Assembly (NCBI RefSeq): GCF_003952465.1
Contig: NZ_CP034448.1
Location: 124,001 to 188,000, forward strand
From: Mesorhizobium sp. M1B.F.Ca.ET.045.04.1.1
Lineage (GTDB): Bacteria > Pseudomonadota > Alphaproteobacteria > Rhizobiales > Rhizobiaceae
Reading direction: 5' to 3'
DNA: 64,000 nucleotides
In this document: positions 1-9,420 of the stretch, piece after piece
Numbering within the stretch: the stretch's first letter is position 1
Layout of the letters: every line of letters starts with the position of its first letter
Made by a program: the position numbers and the translations under genes
Notes under the pieces: model-generated
Told to the model about the DNA's origin: nothing
The model's database searches: none
Seen by the model: only the letters and a program-made list of their open reading frames with translations

Positions 1-2210
1 TAGATGATCGAGTAGTAGCGGATCTCTATACCGGCAGCGGCTGCGGCCGTACGCGCCTGCGCATTGGCGCGGACGTTGAAGCCGATGATCGCCGCACCCG
101 AGGTCTCGGCGAGCGAGACGTCGCTTTCGGTAATGCCGCCGGCGCCCGAATGGACGATCCGCGCCCGCACCTCGTCGTTGCCGAGCTTTTCGAGCGCGGC
201 GTTGATCGCCTCGATCGAGCCCTGCACGTCGCCCTTGATGACCAGCGGGAATTCCTTGAGCCCGCTCGTCTGCAACTGCGACATCATCTGCTCGAGCGAG
301 CCGCGCTGGCCGGCGTGCTTGGCCACGGCCTTCTCGCGCGCCAGGCGCTGACGGTATTCGGTGATCTCACGCGCCCGCGCCTCGTTGTTGACGACGGCGA
401 AGCGGTCGCCCGCCTGCGGCGTGCCCTGGAGGCCGAGCACCTCGACCGGCATTGCCGGCGGCGCTTCCGGCACATGCTCGCCGCGGTCGTTGACGAGCGC
501 GCGAACACGGCCCCACTCGTTGCCGGCGACCAGGATGTCGCCGGGCATCAGGGTGCCGGTCTGCACCAGCACGGTGGCGACGGGACCGCGGCCCTTGTCC
601 AGCTTGGCTTCGATGACGGCGCCTTCGGCGGTGCGGTCCGGATTGGCCTTCAGGTCGAGGATTTCGGCCTGCAGCAGGATCGCCTCGAGCAGCCTGTCGA
701 TGTTGGTGCCCTTGGTCGCCGACACTTCGACGTCCAACACCTCGCCGCCCATCGATTCGACGAACACCTCGTGGCGCAAGAGTTCCGCGCGCACCTTCTG
801 GGGGTCGGCGTCGCGCTTGTCGATCTTGTTGATCGCCACGATGATCGGCACGCCGGCCGCCTTGGCGTGATTGATCGATTCGATCGTCTGCGGCATCACG
901 CTGTCGTCGGCCGCCACCACCAGCACGGCGATGTCGGTCACCTGGGCGCCGCGGGCGCGCATCGCCGTGAAGGCGGCGTGGCCGGGCGTGTCGATGAAGG
1001 TGATCTTCTGACCGTTCTTCTCGACCTGGTAGGCGCCGATGTGCTGGGTAATGCCGCCGGCCTCGCCGGAGACGACATTGGCGTTGCGGATGGCGTCGAG
1101 CAGCGAGGTCTTGCCGTGGTCGACATGGCCCATGATCGTCACCACGGGCGGACGCGACACCAGATCCTCGGTACGGTCGGCGATGTTGAACAGGCCTTCC
1201 TCGATGTCGGACTCGGCGACGCGGCGAACCGTGTGGCCGAATTCGGAGGCGACCAGCTCGGCCGTATCGGCGTCGATGACGTCGCCCGGCTTCAGGATCT
1301 GGCCCTGCTTCATGAAGAACTTGACCACGTCGACGGCGCGCTCGGACATGCGCTGCGCCAATTCCTGGATGGTGATGGTTTCGGGCAGGATCACTTCGCG
1401 CATGACTTTCTCGCGCGGCTCGTTGTGCATCGCGCGCTTGAATTTTTCCTGGCGGCGGCGCATCGACGACAGCGAACGCCCGCGTGCATCTTCATCCGAC
1501 AGCGCGGTGTTCAGCGTCAGCTTGCCGCGGCGGCGGTCTTCCTCGCCCTTGGTGGGCTTGGCCGGCCGCGCGACTTCCGGCGTGGCCGGACGGCGCACAG
1601 GCGTTCCGGCGCCGGCGCCACCAGGGCGCCGCGGCTTGACCTCCTCCTCCTCGTCGACCGTCGCCAGCTCGGCGGCTTGCGGGGCGCGGCGGCGGGCTTC
1701 TTCCTCGGCGCGGCGGCGGGACTCGGCCTCGGTCTGCAGACGGGCCTCTTCTTCGGCCTGACGGCGGGCGGATTCCTCACGCTCGCGCTTGCGGCGCTCT
1801 TCTTCCTCGGCGCGGCGCTTGCTCTCTTCCTGGGCGCGCTGGCGATCCTCGACCTCTCGGGCCTTGGAGCCTTCGAGCGCCCTGCGGCGCGCTTCCATCT
1901 CGCCGCGCGACAATTCGTTCAGCACCATGCCGGAGCGTTCCGGCGGCGGCGCCTTCGGCGCTTCCTGCACGGCTGGCGCAGGTGCCGCGGCTGCGGGCTT
2001 CGGCGTGAAGACGGACGGCGCCACAGGCTCCGGCTTGTCGCCGGGCAGCGAGAACTTGCGCTTCTTGGTCTCGACCACGACCGACTTGGTGCGGCCGTGC
2101 GAGAAATTCTGGCGCACGGTGCCCTGCTCAAGGCCGGGGCGCTTCAGCGTCAAGGTCTTCTTCGGCGTAACGCTCAACGTCTTGTCGTCGCCCGATTTCG
2201 TATCGCTCAT
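1..2210 (-). CDS. infB: Translation initiation factor IF-2 (partial, C-terminus outside window)
   Basis: IF-2 is the GTPase that places initiator tRNA on the 30S subunit and promotes subunit joining. From the ATG at 2210 the frame stays open for 736 codons to the window edge, so only the end of the last domain is missing. The N-terminus is a long charged Ala/Glu/Arg-rich stretch (about residues 100-200) that looks like coiled coil. The GTPase domain follows, with P-loop GHVDHGKTS near residue 360, DTPGHAAF near 408 and NKID near 458. The start overlaps the stop of the ylxR gene in an ATGA, which fixes both ends and implies translational coupling. It is the last visible gene of the rimP-nusA-ylxR-infB operon. 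Confidence 0.97.
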   Translation of the reverse strand, partial: MSDTKSGDDKTLSVTPKKTLTLKRPGLEQGTVRQNFSHGRTKSVVVETKKRKFSLPGDKPEPVAPSVFTPKPAAAAPAPAVQEAPKAPPPERSGMVLNELSRGEMEARRRALEGSKAREVEDRQRAQEESKRRAEEEERRKREREESARRQAEEEARLQTEAESRRRAEEEARRRAPQAAELATVDEEEEVKPRRPGGAGAGTPVRRPATPEVARPAKPTKGEEDRRRGKLTLNTALSDEDARGRSLSSMRRRQEKFKRAMHNEPREKVMREVILPETITIQELAQRMSERAVDVVKFFMKQGQILKPGDVIDADTAELVASEFGHTVRRVAESDIEEGLFNIADRTEDLVSRPPVVTIMGHVDHGKTSLLDAIRNANVVSGEAGGITQHIGAYQVEKNGQKITFIDTPGHAAFTAMRARGAQVTDIAVLVVAADDSVMPQTIESINHAKAAGVPIIVAINKIDKRDADPQKVRAELLRHEVFVESMGGEVLDVEVSATKGTNIDRLLEAILLQAEILDLKANPDRTAEGAVIEAKLDKGRGPVATVLVQTGTLMPGDILVAGNEWGRVRALVNDRGEHVPEAPPAMPVEVLGLQGTPQAGDRFAVVNNEARAREITEYRQRLAREKAVAKHAGQRGSLEQMMSQLQTSGLKEFPLVIKGDVQGSIEAINAALEKLGNDEVRARIVHSGAGGITESDVSLAETSGAAIIGFNVRANAQARTAAAAAGIEIRYYSII

Positions 2211-2866
2211 TCCATATCCTCTGCGGCATCATCTTCGTCAGCAACGGCCGCAAGCATTGCCAAATCGTCCGGGGTTCCGCCCCGATACCGGTCGAGCGCA
2301 ACCATGCGCTTCTCAACCGCCTTACCCGCGTCCTGCGCGAGGACGGCAGCATGTATCACATTTGTACCCCCCAATGCCAAGCTCAACTCGGCCTCGGGGA
2401 AAAGTTTGTAGGCAAGGATGGCGGGGCCGCCGAGGTGGACGGTTGCCCGCCGCGCCTGAGTGATCTTGCGGACGCCATCGTCCGAGGCTTCGGTCGCGTG
2501 CAGCACAAACAGCGCCTGCCCGTCGCGCACGGCAGCCTCTACCTTGGCGGCGCCGAGAACGACCGCTCCGGCCTTGCGAGCAAGACCCAGCATGCCCAGA
2601 GCGGATCTGGAAAGCAGCCCGTCGACCATATCGCCGAGATTGGCGGGAACCGCGACCTGCGCCTTGAAGGCACGGGCAAACAGGTTCTTAGCCGCTGCCT
2701 TGTCGATATGTAGGCGATCAGCGGTGACCCAGCAACCGCGGCCGGGCAGATTTCTCTTGATGTCCGGGACGACGGCCGAATCCGGGCCGACGACGAAGCG
2801 GATCAGTTCATCCGCTTCGGCCTGCCTGCGCGTGACGATGCAGGTACGATCGTTCATCTCGTCCAC
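2207..2866 (-). CDS. YlxR-type RNA-binding protein, DUF448 plus L7Ae-like domain
   Basis: Predicted nucleic-acid-binding protein of 219 residues. Residues about 5-80 carry the YlxR/DUF448 signature (RTCIVTR near the N-terminus, then GRGCWV). Residues about 90-190 resemble the L7Ae/L30e fold ([20 protein letters not shown]). This two-domain form is the usual alphaproteobacterial version of the gene between nusA and infB. The GTG at 2866 has AGGG just upstream; an in-frame ATG at 2857 is the alternative start. The stop overlaps infB by ATGA and nusA lies 23 bases upstream, so co-transcription is expected. The exact molecular role is unknown to me; ribosome or RNA binding is inferred from family and context. 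Confidence 0.9.
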   Translation of the reverse strand: MDEMNDRTCIVTRRQAEADELIRFVVGPDSAVVPDIKRNLPGRGCWVTADRLHIDKAAAKNLFARAFKAQVAVPANLGDMVDGLLSRSALGMLGLARKAGAVVLGAAKVEAAVRDGQALFVLHATEASDDGVRKITQARRATVHLGGPAILAYKLFPEAELSLALGGTNVIHAAVLAQDAGKAVEKRMVALDRYRGGTPDDLAMLAAVADEDDAAEDME

Positions 2867-2889
2867 GGACCCTGCGATTGGTAGTCACC

Positions 2890-4485
2890 TCACGCACCGA
2901 CGGTTTCGCCGGCCGCGGGTTCTTCAGCGGCCAGTTCTTCCTCGGAAATCCAACCGGCCTTCCTGCGAGCGGCCAGCACCATCTCTTCGGCATCGGCGCG
3001 CGAGACGCCGTGATCGGCGAGCACGCCGGGATAAACCTTGGTCTCGCCGTCCTTGCGCTCCTTCCAGCCGATCAGGTCATCGGCGGCATAGCCGGCGAAG
3101 TCCTCGATCGTCTTCACGCCGTCCTCTCCAAGCGTCACCATCATGGCCGTGGTGATGCCGGGGATCTCGCGCAGCTCGTCCTTGACGCCGAGCGCCTTGC
3201 GCTTCTCGTCATGCTCGGCCTCGATCTTCTCCAGATATTCGCGGGCGCGCGACTGGATTTCCGAGGCGGTGTCCTCATCGAAGCCGTCGATCGAGGAGAT
3301 TTCGCCCGAATCGACATAGGCAACTTCCTCGACGCTGGTGAAGCCTTCGGAGGCAAGCACCTGGCCGACCATCTCGTCGACGTCGAGGGCCTCCATGAAG
3401 AGGGCCGAGCGCTCGACGAATTCCTTCTGGCGACGCTCGCTCTCTTCCTGCTCGGTCAGGATGTCGATGTCCCAGCCGGTGAGCTGCGAGGCAAGGCGCA
3501 CATTCTGGCCGCGGCGGCCGATGGCCAGCGACAGCTGGTCGTCCGGCACCACCACCTCGATGCGCTCGGCATCCTCGTCGAGCACCACCTTGGCGACTTC
3601 CGCCGGCTGCAGCGCATTGACGATGAAGGAGGCGGCCGAAGGCGACCACGGAATGATATCGATCTTCTCGCCCTGCAATTCGCCGACCACCGCCTGGACG
3701 CGGCTGCCGCGCATGCCGACGCAGGCGCCGACCGGATCGATCGAGGAGTCGCGCGAGATGACCGCGATCTTGGCGCGCGAGCCCGGATCGCGGGCGACCG
3801 ACTTGATCTCGATGATGCCGTCGTAGATTTCCGGCACTTCCATGGTGAAGAGCTTGGCCATGAACTGCGGATGCGTGCGCGACAGGAATATCTGCGGACC
3901 GCGCTGCTCGCGGCGCACGTCATAGACATAGGCGCGGACGCGGTCGCCATACTTGTAGTTCTCGCGCGGGATCAGCTCGTCGCGGCGGATGATCGCCTCG
4001 CCGCGGCCGAGATCGACGATGACGTTGCCGTATTCGACGCGCTTGACGGTGCCGTTGACGATCTCGCCGATACGGTCCTTGTACTCGTCATACTGACGAT
4101 CGCGCTCGGCCTCGCGCACCTTCTGGACGATGACCTGCTTGGCCGACTGGGCGGCGATGCGGCCGAAATCCATCGGCGGCAGCTGTTCGGCGATGAAATC
4201 GCCAAGCTGGGCGTCGGGGTTGCGCTCGCGCGCCGTGGAAAGAGCGATCTGCGTCGCGTAGTCCTCGACCTTCTCGACCACTTCCATGAGGCGCTGCAGC
4301 TTCATCTCGCCCGTGTTGGGGTTGATGTCGGCGCGGATGTTGGTTTCCTGACCGTAACGCGAACGCGCCGCCTTCTGGATCGCATCGGCCATGGCGGCGA
4401 TGACGATCTGCTTGTCGATCGACTTTTCACGCGCGACCGCATCGGCGATCTGCAGCAGTTCAAGCCTGTTGGCGCTTACAACCAT
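2890..4485 (-). CDS. nusA: Transcription termination/antitermination factor NusA
   Basis: RNA polymerase-associated factor that modulates pausing, termination and antitermination. The 531-residue product starts [20 protein letters not shown], the normal NusA N-terminal domain. S1 and KH RNA-binding regions follow ([50 protein letters not shown]). Two C-terminal acidic helical repeats typical of proteobacterial NusA end in [11 protein letters not shown]. The ATG at 4485 is chosen because GGGAGA sits 7-12 bases upstream and homology begins there; the frame stays open 15 codons further upstream. rimP ends 45 bases upstream and ylxR starts 23 bases downstream. Confidence 0.97.
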   Translation of the reverse strand: MVVSANRLELLQIADAVAREKSIDKQIVIAAMADAIQKAARSRYGQETNIRADINPNTGEMKLQRLMEVVEKVEDYATQIALSTARERNPDAQLGDFIAEQLPPMDFGRIAAQSAKQVIVQKVREAERDRQYDEYKDRIGEIVNGTVKRVEYGNVIVDLGRGEAIIRRDELIPRENYKYGDRVRAYVYDVRREQRGPQIFLSRTHPQFMAKLFTMEVPEIYDGIIEIKSVARDPGSRAKIAVISRDSSIDPVGACVGMRGSRVQAVVGELQGEKIDIIPWSPSAASFIVNALQPAEVAKVVLDEDAERIEVVVPDDQLSLAIGRRGQNVRLASQLTGWDIDILTEQEESERRQKEFVERSALFMEALDVDEMVGQVLASEGFTSVEEVAYVDSGEISSIDGFDEDTASEIQSRAREYLEKIEAEHDEKRKALGVKDELREIPGITTAMMVTLGEDGVKTIEDFAGYAADDLIGWKERKDGETKVYPGVLADHGVSRADAEEMVLAARRKAGWISEEELAAEEPAAGETVGA

Positions 4486-4530
4486 TGTCTTTCTCCCGAC
4501 TTCGCCCCGGGCACGCGGCCCGAAGGTCAA

Positions 4531-5163
4531 TCAACTTTCCTGTTCGGTTTCGTTTTCTTCGCCGGCGGCGGCATCTTCCGCTTCGCCCCGGCGTTTCTTC
4601 GCTTCCTTGCGGGCCCTGTTGTCCTTCGACAGGGCCTCGCGGATCAAATCGTCGGTCAGCACCAGCCGCGCCTCGGCAATCGCGTCATAAGGCACGCGCA
4701 CCGTCGGCTCTTCGCCATAGGCCGCCTTGTCGCGCTCCAGCAGGAAGCCGTCGGCATCCGCCTCGGCGATCTTGCCCTTGAAGCGCTTGCGGTCGCCGAT
4801 GAGGACCGAGGTCTCCATCTTGACCAAGTGGCCGGTCCAGGCGGCGAAATCCGATTTGCGCACCAGCGGCCGGTCGATGCCCGGCGACGACACTTCGAGA
4901 TGATACGCCTTTTCGATCGGATCTTCGACATCGAGCGCCGGCGACACCGCGCGGCTGACCTCTTCGCAATCCTCGACGGTCATGGTGCCGTCCTCGCGCT
5001 CGGCCATGATCTGTAGCGTCAGCCCGTTCTGCCCCGTCAGTTGCACCCGAACAAGGCGGAAGCCGATGGCCTTGAGCACCGGCTGCACGATCATCGCAAT
5101 GCGCGCATCGATACCGCTTTCGCGGATGATACGGTCGTCGGCTTCGCTTGCCGCTGCGGTCAT
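4531..5163 (-). CDS. rimP: Ribosome maturation factor RimP
   Basis: RimP assists maturation of the 30S subunit. The 210-residue protein has the two-domain pattern: an N-terminal alpha/beta domain with [19 protein letters not shown] and [14 protein letters not shown] (about residues 65-100), then an Sm-like C-terminal domain ([12 protein letters not shown]). A Lys/Glu-rich tail follows and is longer than in the E. coli protein. It is the first gene of the rimP-nusA-ylxR-infB operon. Its leader has a promoter at 5263-5291 and a terminator-like hairpin at 5203-5233, so its expression may be set by attenuation. Confidence 0.95.
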   Translation of the reverse strand: MTAAASEADDRIIRESGIDARIAMIVQPVLKAIGFRLVRVQLTGQNGLTLQIMAEREDGTMTVEDCEEVSRAVSPALDVEDPIEKAYHLEVSSPGIDRPLVRKSDFAAWTGHLVKMETSVLIGDRKRFKGKIAEADADGFLLERDKAAYGEEPTVRVPYDAIAEARLVLTDDLIREALSKDNRARKEAKKRRGEAEDAAAGEENETEQES

Positions 5164-5202
5164 AAGATTCCTGTCGCTTCGTCGCTCCGGCCGGCAGGTA
5201 AC

Positions 5203-5233
5203 AAAAAAGAGCGGGACCGGGAGGACCCACTCT
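5203..5233 (-). terminator. Terminator-like hairpin in the rimP leader (possible attenuator)
   Basis: On the minus strand AGAGTGGGTCC pairs with GGTCCCGCTCT around a 4-base loop. The 11-pair stem has one G-U and one mismatch, and six T residues follow at once. It lies 40 bases upstream of the rimP ATG and downstream of the promoter at 5263-5291, so it is inside the operon's own leader and does not end another gene. Confidence 0.75.
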
Positions 5234-5262
5234 TCGTCATACCGACCAAGAATTTGATGCTG

Positions 5263-5291
5263 ATATAGACGATCCCGGCCGGCGTTTCAAG
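5263..5291 (-). promoter_or_regulatory. Promoter of the rimP-nusA-infB operon
   Basis: On the minus strand a -35 box CTTGAA (5286-5291) and a -10 box CTATAT (5263-5268) are separated by exactly 17 bases, close to the alphaproteobacterial housekeeping consensus. The start point would be near 5256, giving a leader of about 93 bases that contains the terminator-like hairpin. Confidence 0.7.
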
Positions 5292-5503
5292 CCTGACCGT
5301 GCCGCCGTTACATCTAGAGCTGGCGCGGCCATTTGATCCTTCACTGCAACAAGCCATGATCCGGCGATTGAACGTGGGGGCAATGCACGTCGAGCATGGC
5401 GGCCATGCGTCGCCGCCCCTGTAAGTGCTGACCGGCCATACCCATCTATGTTGCATTGCAATAAGGAAAGGTCGCGCGCGGTGGCGCGCGAAAGGTATTT
5501 ATC
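5292..5503. other. Intergenic segment between the rimP promoter and the small gene
   Basis: I see no gene here. The one clear structure is a plus-strand GC-only hairpin at 5475-5490 (CGCGCG, loop GTGG, CGCGCG). It is followed directly by AAAGG (5491-5495), the likely ribosome-binding site of the 53-codon gene at 5504. Confidence 0.5.
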
Positions 5504-5665
5504 ATGGACCGTGGATTGTTTTTCGTGATTGGCGATTTTCTCGGCACGTTCGGCAGCGCGGCTGCCGCATCGCGCGCCGTCGAGGCCGGCCGTAAGCCGC
5601 GCCGCAGCGACCTGAAGAAACTCGGCATCGACCCGACCGCCTTCGACAAGCTCGGCCGTTTCTAA
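5504..5665 (+). CDS. Small hypothetical protein, 53 residues
   Basis: A short frame, ATG at 5504 to TAA at 5663-5665, beginning MDRGLFFVIGDFLGTFGSAA. The first half is hydrophobic and Gly/Ala-rich and could associate with a membrane. The second half is basic and ends in KKLGIDPTAFDKLGRF, a Leu-Gly-containing tail reminiscent of small DUF1127-like rhizobial proteins, although I cannot assign it. AAAGG lies 8 bases upstream of the ATG, directly after a GC hairpin. Codons are GC-rich at the third position, as in neighbouring genes, which argues that it is translated. It is transcribed away from rimP and towards the toxin-antitoxin pair. No function is proposed. Confidence 0.6.
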   Translation: MDRGLFFVIGDFLGTFGSAAAASRAVEAGRKPRRSDLKKLGIDPTAFDKLGRF

Positions 5666-5736
5666 GCCGCCTACGGGAGCCAGCAAGGTGTGGGCTGCCT
5701 GGCTGTCGCCATCCCGCCGGACGGCACCGCAGCACC

Positions 5737-6246
5737 TTACTTCTGGGCTTCCACGAGCGATGCGGCAATTGTTGCGATCGGACGAAACAAGACAAATGGA
5801 TCGTCCTTCGTTGGGAGAAATCCCCGCCGCCGCCAGAATTGCACAGCGTCCTCATCGATCGCATTGACCATGAGCGCACGCCCTCCAATCAGTCCCGCTG
5901 CCTGGACGCAGCGCTGAAGGGCATGTTTCACCAAGCCGGTGCCGATGCCGCGCCCAGCCCATCCGGTATCGGTCGCAAGCTGGCCGAGGAGCAGACAAGG
6001 CACGGGATCCGGCGGTTGCCCCGTGCGGATCGACCGGGGCAAGATCGACGGCACGACGGCCGTGGGCGCCAAACCATAGTATCCGACCACGCGGCTGGCT
6101 TCATGGACAACGATAACGGCCGTAAAGCCCTTCTCCTGATTGGAGAGCGCGCGCGTTCTCAGCCAGTGATCAAGTGTCGGTTTCCCGCAGGAAAATCCGG
6201 AAACGTCGTGGGCTGCGGTAAGCGGTTCGGGAGCCGATAAGGCCAC
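5737..6246 (-). CDS. GNAT acetyltransferase, toxin-like partner of a DUF1778 antitoxin
   Basis: Relatives such as TacT and AtaT acetylate aminoacyl-tRNA and block translation. The 169-residue protein has the N-terminal GFSCGKPTLDHWL pattern of this toxin group. The acetyl-CoA loop is GWAGRGIGTGLVKHAL (about residues 94-110), and a C-terminal VNAIDEDAVQFWRRRGF segment precedes strand beta-6. The Tyr usual in the FYxxxGF motif, catalytic in TacT/AtaT, is Trp here (FWRRRGF). The start is a GTG three bases after the antitoxin stop, so the two are co-translated. Substrate and toxicity are inferences from family and context. Confidence 0.85.
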   Translation of the reverse strand: MALSAPEPLTAAHDVSGFSCGKPTLDHWLRTRALSNQEKGFTAVIVVHEASRVVGYYGLAPTAVVPSILPRSIRTGQPPDPVPCLLLGQLATDTGWAGRGIGTGLVKHALQRCVQAAGLIGGRALMVNAIDEDAVQFWRRRGFLPTKDDPFVLFRPIATIAASLVEAQK

Positions 6247-6249
6247 GGC

Positions 6250-6549
6250 TTAGCGCTTCGTTGTGTAACCAGCTTCCCAGGGTGCGGGCCGCTTTGCCAA
6301 TTCCACCAAATCGGGGACTGGGGCGGCCGGAGCCGACAGGACCTCCATAAATTCCGCGAACCCTTCCGGGCTCATGCGGACAAGGCGGTTGTTCATCAGC
6401 ACATCCTCGGCCGCGCGTACGGCGGCATCGCGCACGAAGTCCGTACGGGACCGACCGCGGAGAGTGGCGGCACGGTCAATCATCGCCACGTCCGCTTCCG
6501 GCAGGCGCATCGAGATCGGGTATTCCTTACGTTCGACCGTGGCGGCCAT
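6250..6549 (-). CDS. DUF1778 (TacA-like) antitoxin
   Basis: A 99-residue protein with an N-terminal ribbon-helix-helix region (RKEYPISMRLPEADVAMIDR, then RGRSRTDFVRDAAV), the DUF1778 signature, and a C-terminal tail that would wrap the toxin. The ATG at 6549 is chosen because AGGAG lies 8 bases upstream and homology starts there. It is first in a two-gene operon with the GNAT protein. Ribbon-helix-helix antitoxins normally repress their own promoter; an inverted repeat sits inside the predicted promoter at 6570-6597. Confidence 0.88.
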   Translation of the reverse strand: MAATVERKEYPISMRLPEADVAMIDRAATLRGRSRTDFVRDAAVRAAEDVLMNNRLVRMSPEGFAEFMEVLSAPAAPVPDLVELAKRPAPWEAGYTTKR

Positions 6550-6569
6550 AATGCATCTCCTGGCCGGCA

Positions 6570-6597
6570 ACATAGCGATTTGTAGCGCTATATGCAA
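6570..6597 (-). promoter_or_regulatory. Toxin-antitoxin promoter with embedded operator palindrome
   Basis: The minus strand has TTGCAT (6592-6597), 16 bases, then CTATGT (6570-6575). The spacer region contains an inverted repeat TAGCG-N8-CGCTA (6573-6590) and, inside it, the perfect palindrome TAGCGCTA (6583-6590). The start point would be 10-15 bases before the antitoxin ATG. The repeat is well placed for autorepression by the ribbon-helix-helix antitoxin. Confidence 0.55.
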
Positions 6598-6688
6598 TAC
6601 AATACAGCAGGTCGACCCATCGCCTTCGAAGATCACCGCTTCCGAGCGACCTGATTACCGGCACTTTGAAGCTTCGATATCTTCGAGC

Positions 6689-7390
6689 TTATTTCCGGAC
6701 AAAGGTCAGATAGGCAGGCCGCCTTCCCTCGCGGATGGCCTTGGCTTCATAGCGCGTGCCGGGCCAACCCTCATAGGGCCGGTGCCAGTCGGCAGACTCG
6801 CTCGCCTGCCAGGCGAAGGCGCCGTGGGCGCGGCAGTTAAGCAGCGTCCAGTTCACATAGCTGTCGATATCGGAGGCGAAGCGGAACCTGCCGCCCGCCT
6901 TCAGCACCCGGGCGAACCGGTCGAGATTGGCCGGGCTGACGAAGCGCCGCTTCCAGTGCTTCTTCTTCGGCCAGGGATCGGGATAAAGCAGGTCGATGCC
7001 GTCGAGCGAAGCCGGTGGCAGCCAGTCGAGCAGGCGTGTGGCGTCGTCGTCATAGACTCTCAGATTGGCGAGCGGGCCCTTGTCGAGCGCCGTCATCATC
7101 TTGGCCATGCCGTTGACGAAGGGCTCGACGCCGATGAAGCCGGTCGCCGGCGCTTCCGTCGCGCGATGCAAGAGATGCTCGCCGCCGCCGAAGCCGATCT
7201 CAAGCTGAAGTGCGGAAACCTTCGCCTCGAACAGCGTCTTGAGATCCGCCGGCGCCTCGGCCGTCAGGTCGAGCCCGTAGGCGCGCAGGCCACTTTCAAG
7301 CGCCGCGGCCTGCTGCGGGCGAATGGCCTTGCCGTGCCGACGGCCGAAGAAAGCTTCGGTCGCGCGGCTCGGCCTGTCGTTTGGCTCCAT
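6689..7390 (-). CDS. trmB: tRNA (guanine-N7-)-methyltransferase TrmB
   Basis: SAM-dependent enzyme that makes m7G46 in the tRNA variable loop. The 233-residue protein has the TrmB N-terminus ([14 protein letters not shown]), the SAM-binding loop [12 protein letters not shown] (about residues 79-90) and the family hallmark [17 protein letters not shown] (about 152-168). It ends in the usual YLTFVRK. It starts 20 bases after the metK stop, which places it in the praR-metK-trmB group. Length and motifs are complete. Confidence 0.96.
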   Translation of the reverse strand: MEPNDRPSRATEAFFGRRHGKAIRPQQAAALESGLRAYGLDLTAEAPADLKTLFEAKVSALQLEIGFGGGEHLLHRATEAPATGFIGVEPFVNGMAKMMTALDKGPLANLRVYDDDATRLLDWLPPASLDGIDLLYPDPWPKKKHWKRRFVSPANLDRFARVLKAGGRFRFASDIDSYVNWTLLNCRAHGAFAWQASESADWHRPYEGWPGTRYEAKAIREGRRPAYLTFVRK

Positions 7391-7410
7391 GGATACGCTT
7401 GGCGACGCCG

Positions 7411-8688
<1,278 letters not shown>

Positions 8689-8702
8689 GGGTGTCCCCTC
8701 TT

Positions 8703-8728
8703 GAAAAAAGATCGGCAGGGCTGCCGAT
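8703..8728 (-). terminator. Terminator-like hairpin directly before the metK ribosome-binding site
   Basis: On the minus strand ATCGGCAG and CTGCCGAT form a near-perfect stem around a tiny loop, followed by C and six T residues. It sits about 15-40 bases before the metK GTG. It may terminate readthrough from praR or act as an attenuator in the short metK leader. I could not match the leader to a known SAM riboswitch class. Confidence 0.6.
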
Positions 8729-8744
8729 TTTTGGCGCGCCACGT

Positions 8745-8773
8745 GTTAGCGGTGCCGGGCGCCGCTCGTCAAG
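8745..8773 (-). promoter_or_regulatory. Candidate metK promoter
   Basis: The minus strand has CTTGAC (8768-8773), 17 bases, then GCTAAC (8745-8750). The -35 box matches the alphaproteobacterial consensus and the -10 box is weaker. The start point would be near 8738, giving a leader of about 50 bases that consists largely of the hairpin at 8703-8728. Confidence 0.5.
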
Positions 8774-8857
8774 CGGCGCGACGGATCTGGCATGAATATC
8801 GGCACAATCGGCTTGTGCCACCGGCGGCAGGGCACCGCCGGCAGCAGGAGCCTGGAA

Positions 8858-9280
8858 TCACTCGGCATCGTCCGGCGAAAGGGACTTCACAAGATCGATG
8901 ATCCGGCGCCGCACCTTGACGTCCGGAATCTTGACGAAGGCGCGATTGAGCTGAAGCCCTTCCGGGCTGCCGCAGAATTCGATGGCGAAGGCCATCGAGG
9001 CGTCCTCGGCGAATCCCCGGTTGCCGGCCCCGGCCTCCTGACCGGGGGCGTCCTCGAAGAAGAAGGCGACGGGAACACTCAGGATGGAGGCTATCGCCTG
9101 CAGACGGCTGGCGCCGACCCTGTTCGTCCCCTTTTCGTACTTCTGTATCTGTTGAAACGTGATGCCGAGATTTTCACCCAGCTTTTCCTGGCTCATTCCA
9201 AGCATATTGCGACGCAACCGAATACGACTCCCGACATGGATGTCGATCGGATTCGGCTTCTTCTTGTTCTCTTCTGTCAT
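8858..9280 (-). CDS. praR: XRE-family regulator, PraR/PhrR-like
   Basis: A 140-residue DNA-binding regulator. A Cro/CI helix-turn-helix spans about residues 17-70 (GSRIRLRRNMLGMSQEKLGE, then GITFQQIQKYEKGTNRV). The C-terminal part is the short conserved domain of rhizobial PraR/PhrR proteins (FVKIPDVKVRRRIIDLVKSL). In Rhizobium, PraR represses quorum-sensing and attachment genes; I transfer the name on family and on the lnt-praR-metK-trmB order, not on an alignment. A promoter is visible at 9381-9409. A GC-rich hairpin without a T run lies just past the stop (about 8815-8850). Confidence 0.85.
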   Translation of the reverse strand: MTEENKKKPNPIDIHVGSRIRLRRNMLGMSQEKLGENLGITFQQIQKYEKGTNRVGASRLQAIASILSVPVAFFFEDAPGQEAGAGNRGFAEDASMAFAIEFCGSPEGLQLNRAFVKIPDVKVRRRIIDLVKSLSPDDAE

Positions 9281-9380
9281 TTTTTCCTCGCCGAATTTTT
9301 CCGGCTTTTTCTATTTTTCCCGCCCAAACGAAGCCGGAGCCACCTGCCCCAACAGACCCCCTCCAGCCGACTTCGAGAAA

Positions 9381-9409
9381 ATTTTAGGCGTTACAGTATG
9401 AGTTTCTAA
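9381..9409 (-). promoter_or_regulatory. Candidate praR promoter
   Basis: The minus strand has TTAGAA (9404-9409), 17 bases, then TAAAAT (9381-9386), in the AT-rich gap between lnt and praR. It begins 11 bases past the lnt stop and gives a leader of roughly 95 bases. Confidence 0.5.
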
Positions 9410-9420
9410 TGTGCCGACTG

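Noticed and set aside
150..2411. Long plus-strand open frame opposite infB
   Set aside because: It is antisense to an unmistakable IF-2 frame. Its composition (His/Arg/Leu/Asp-rich, no domain) is what GC-rich codon bias produces on the opposite strand.
2878..5016. Long plus-strand open frame opposite nusA and rimP
   Set aside because: Mirror of two conserved genes, with no start site or recognisable domain.
8689..8860. Known SAM riboswitch before metK
   Set aside because: The leader is too short and I could not match the conserved bases of SAM-II, SAM-V or SAM/SAH types. Only the hairpin is reported.
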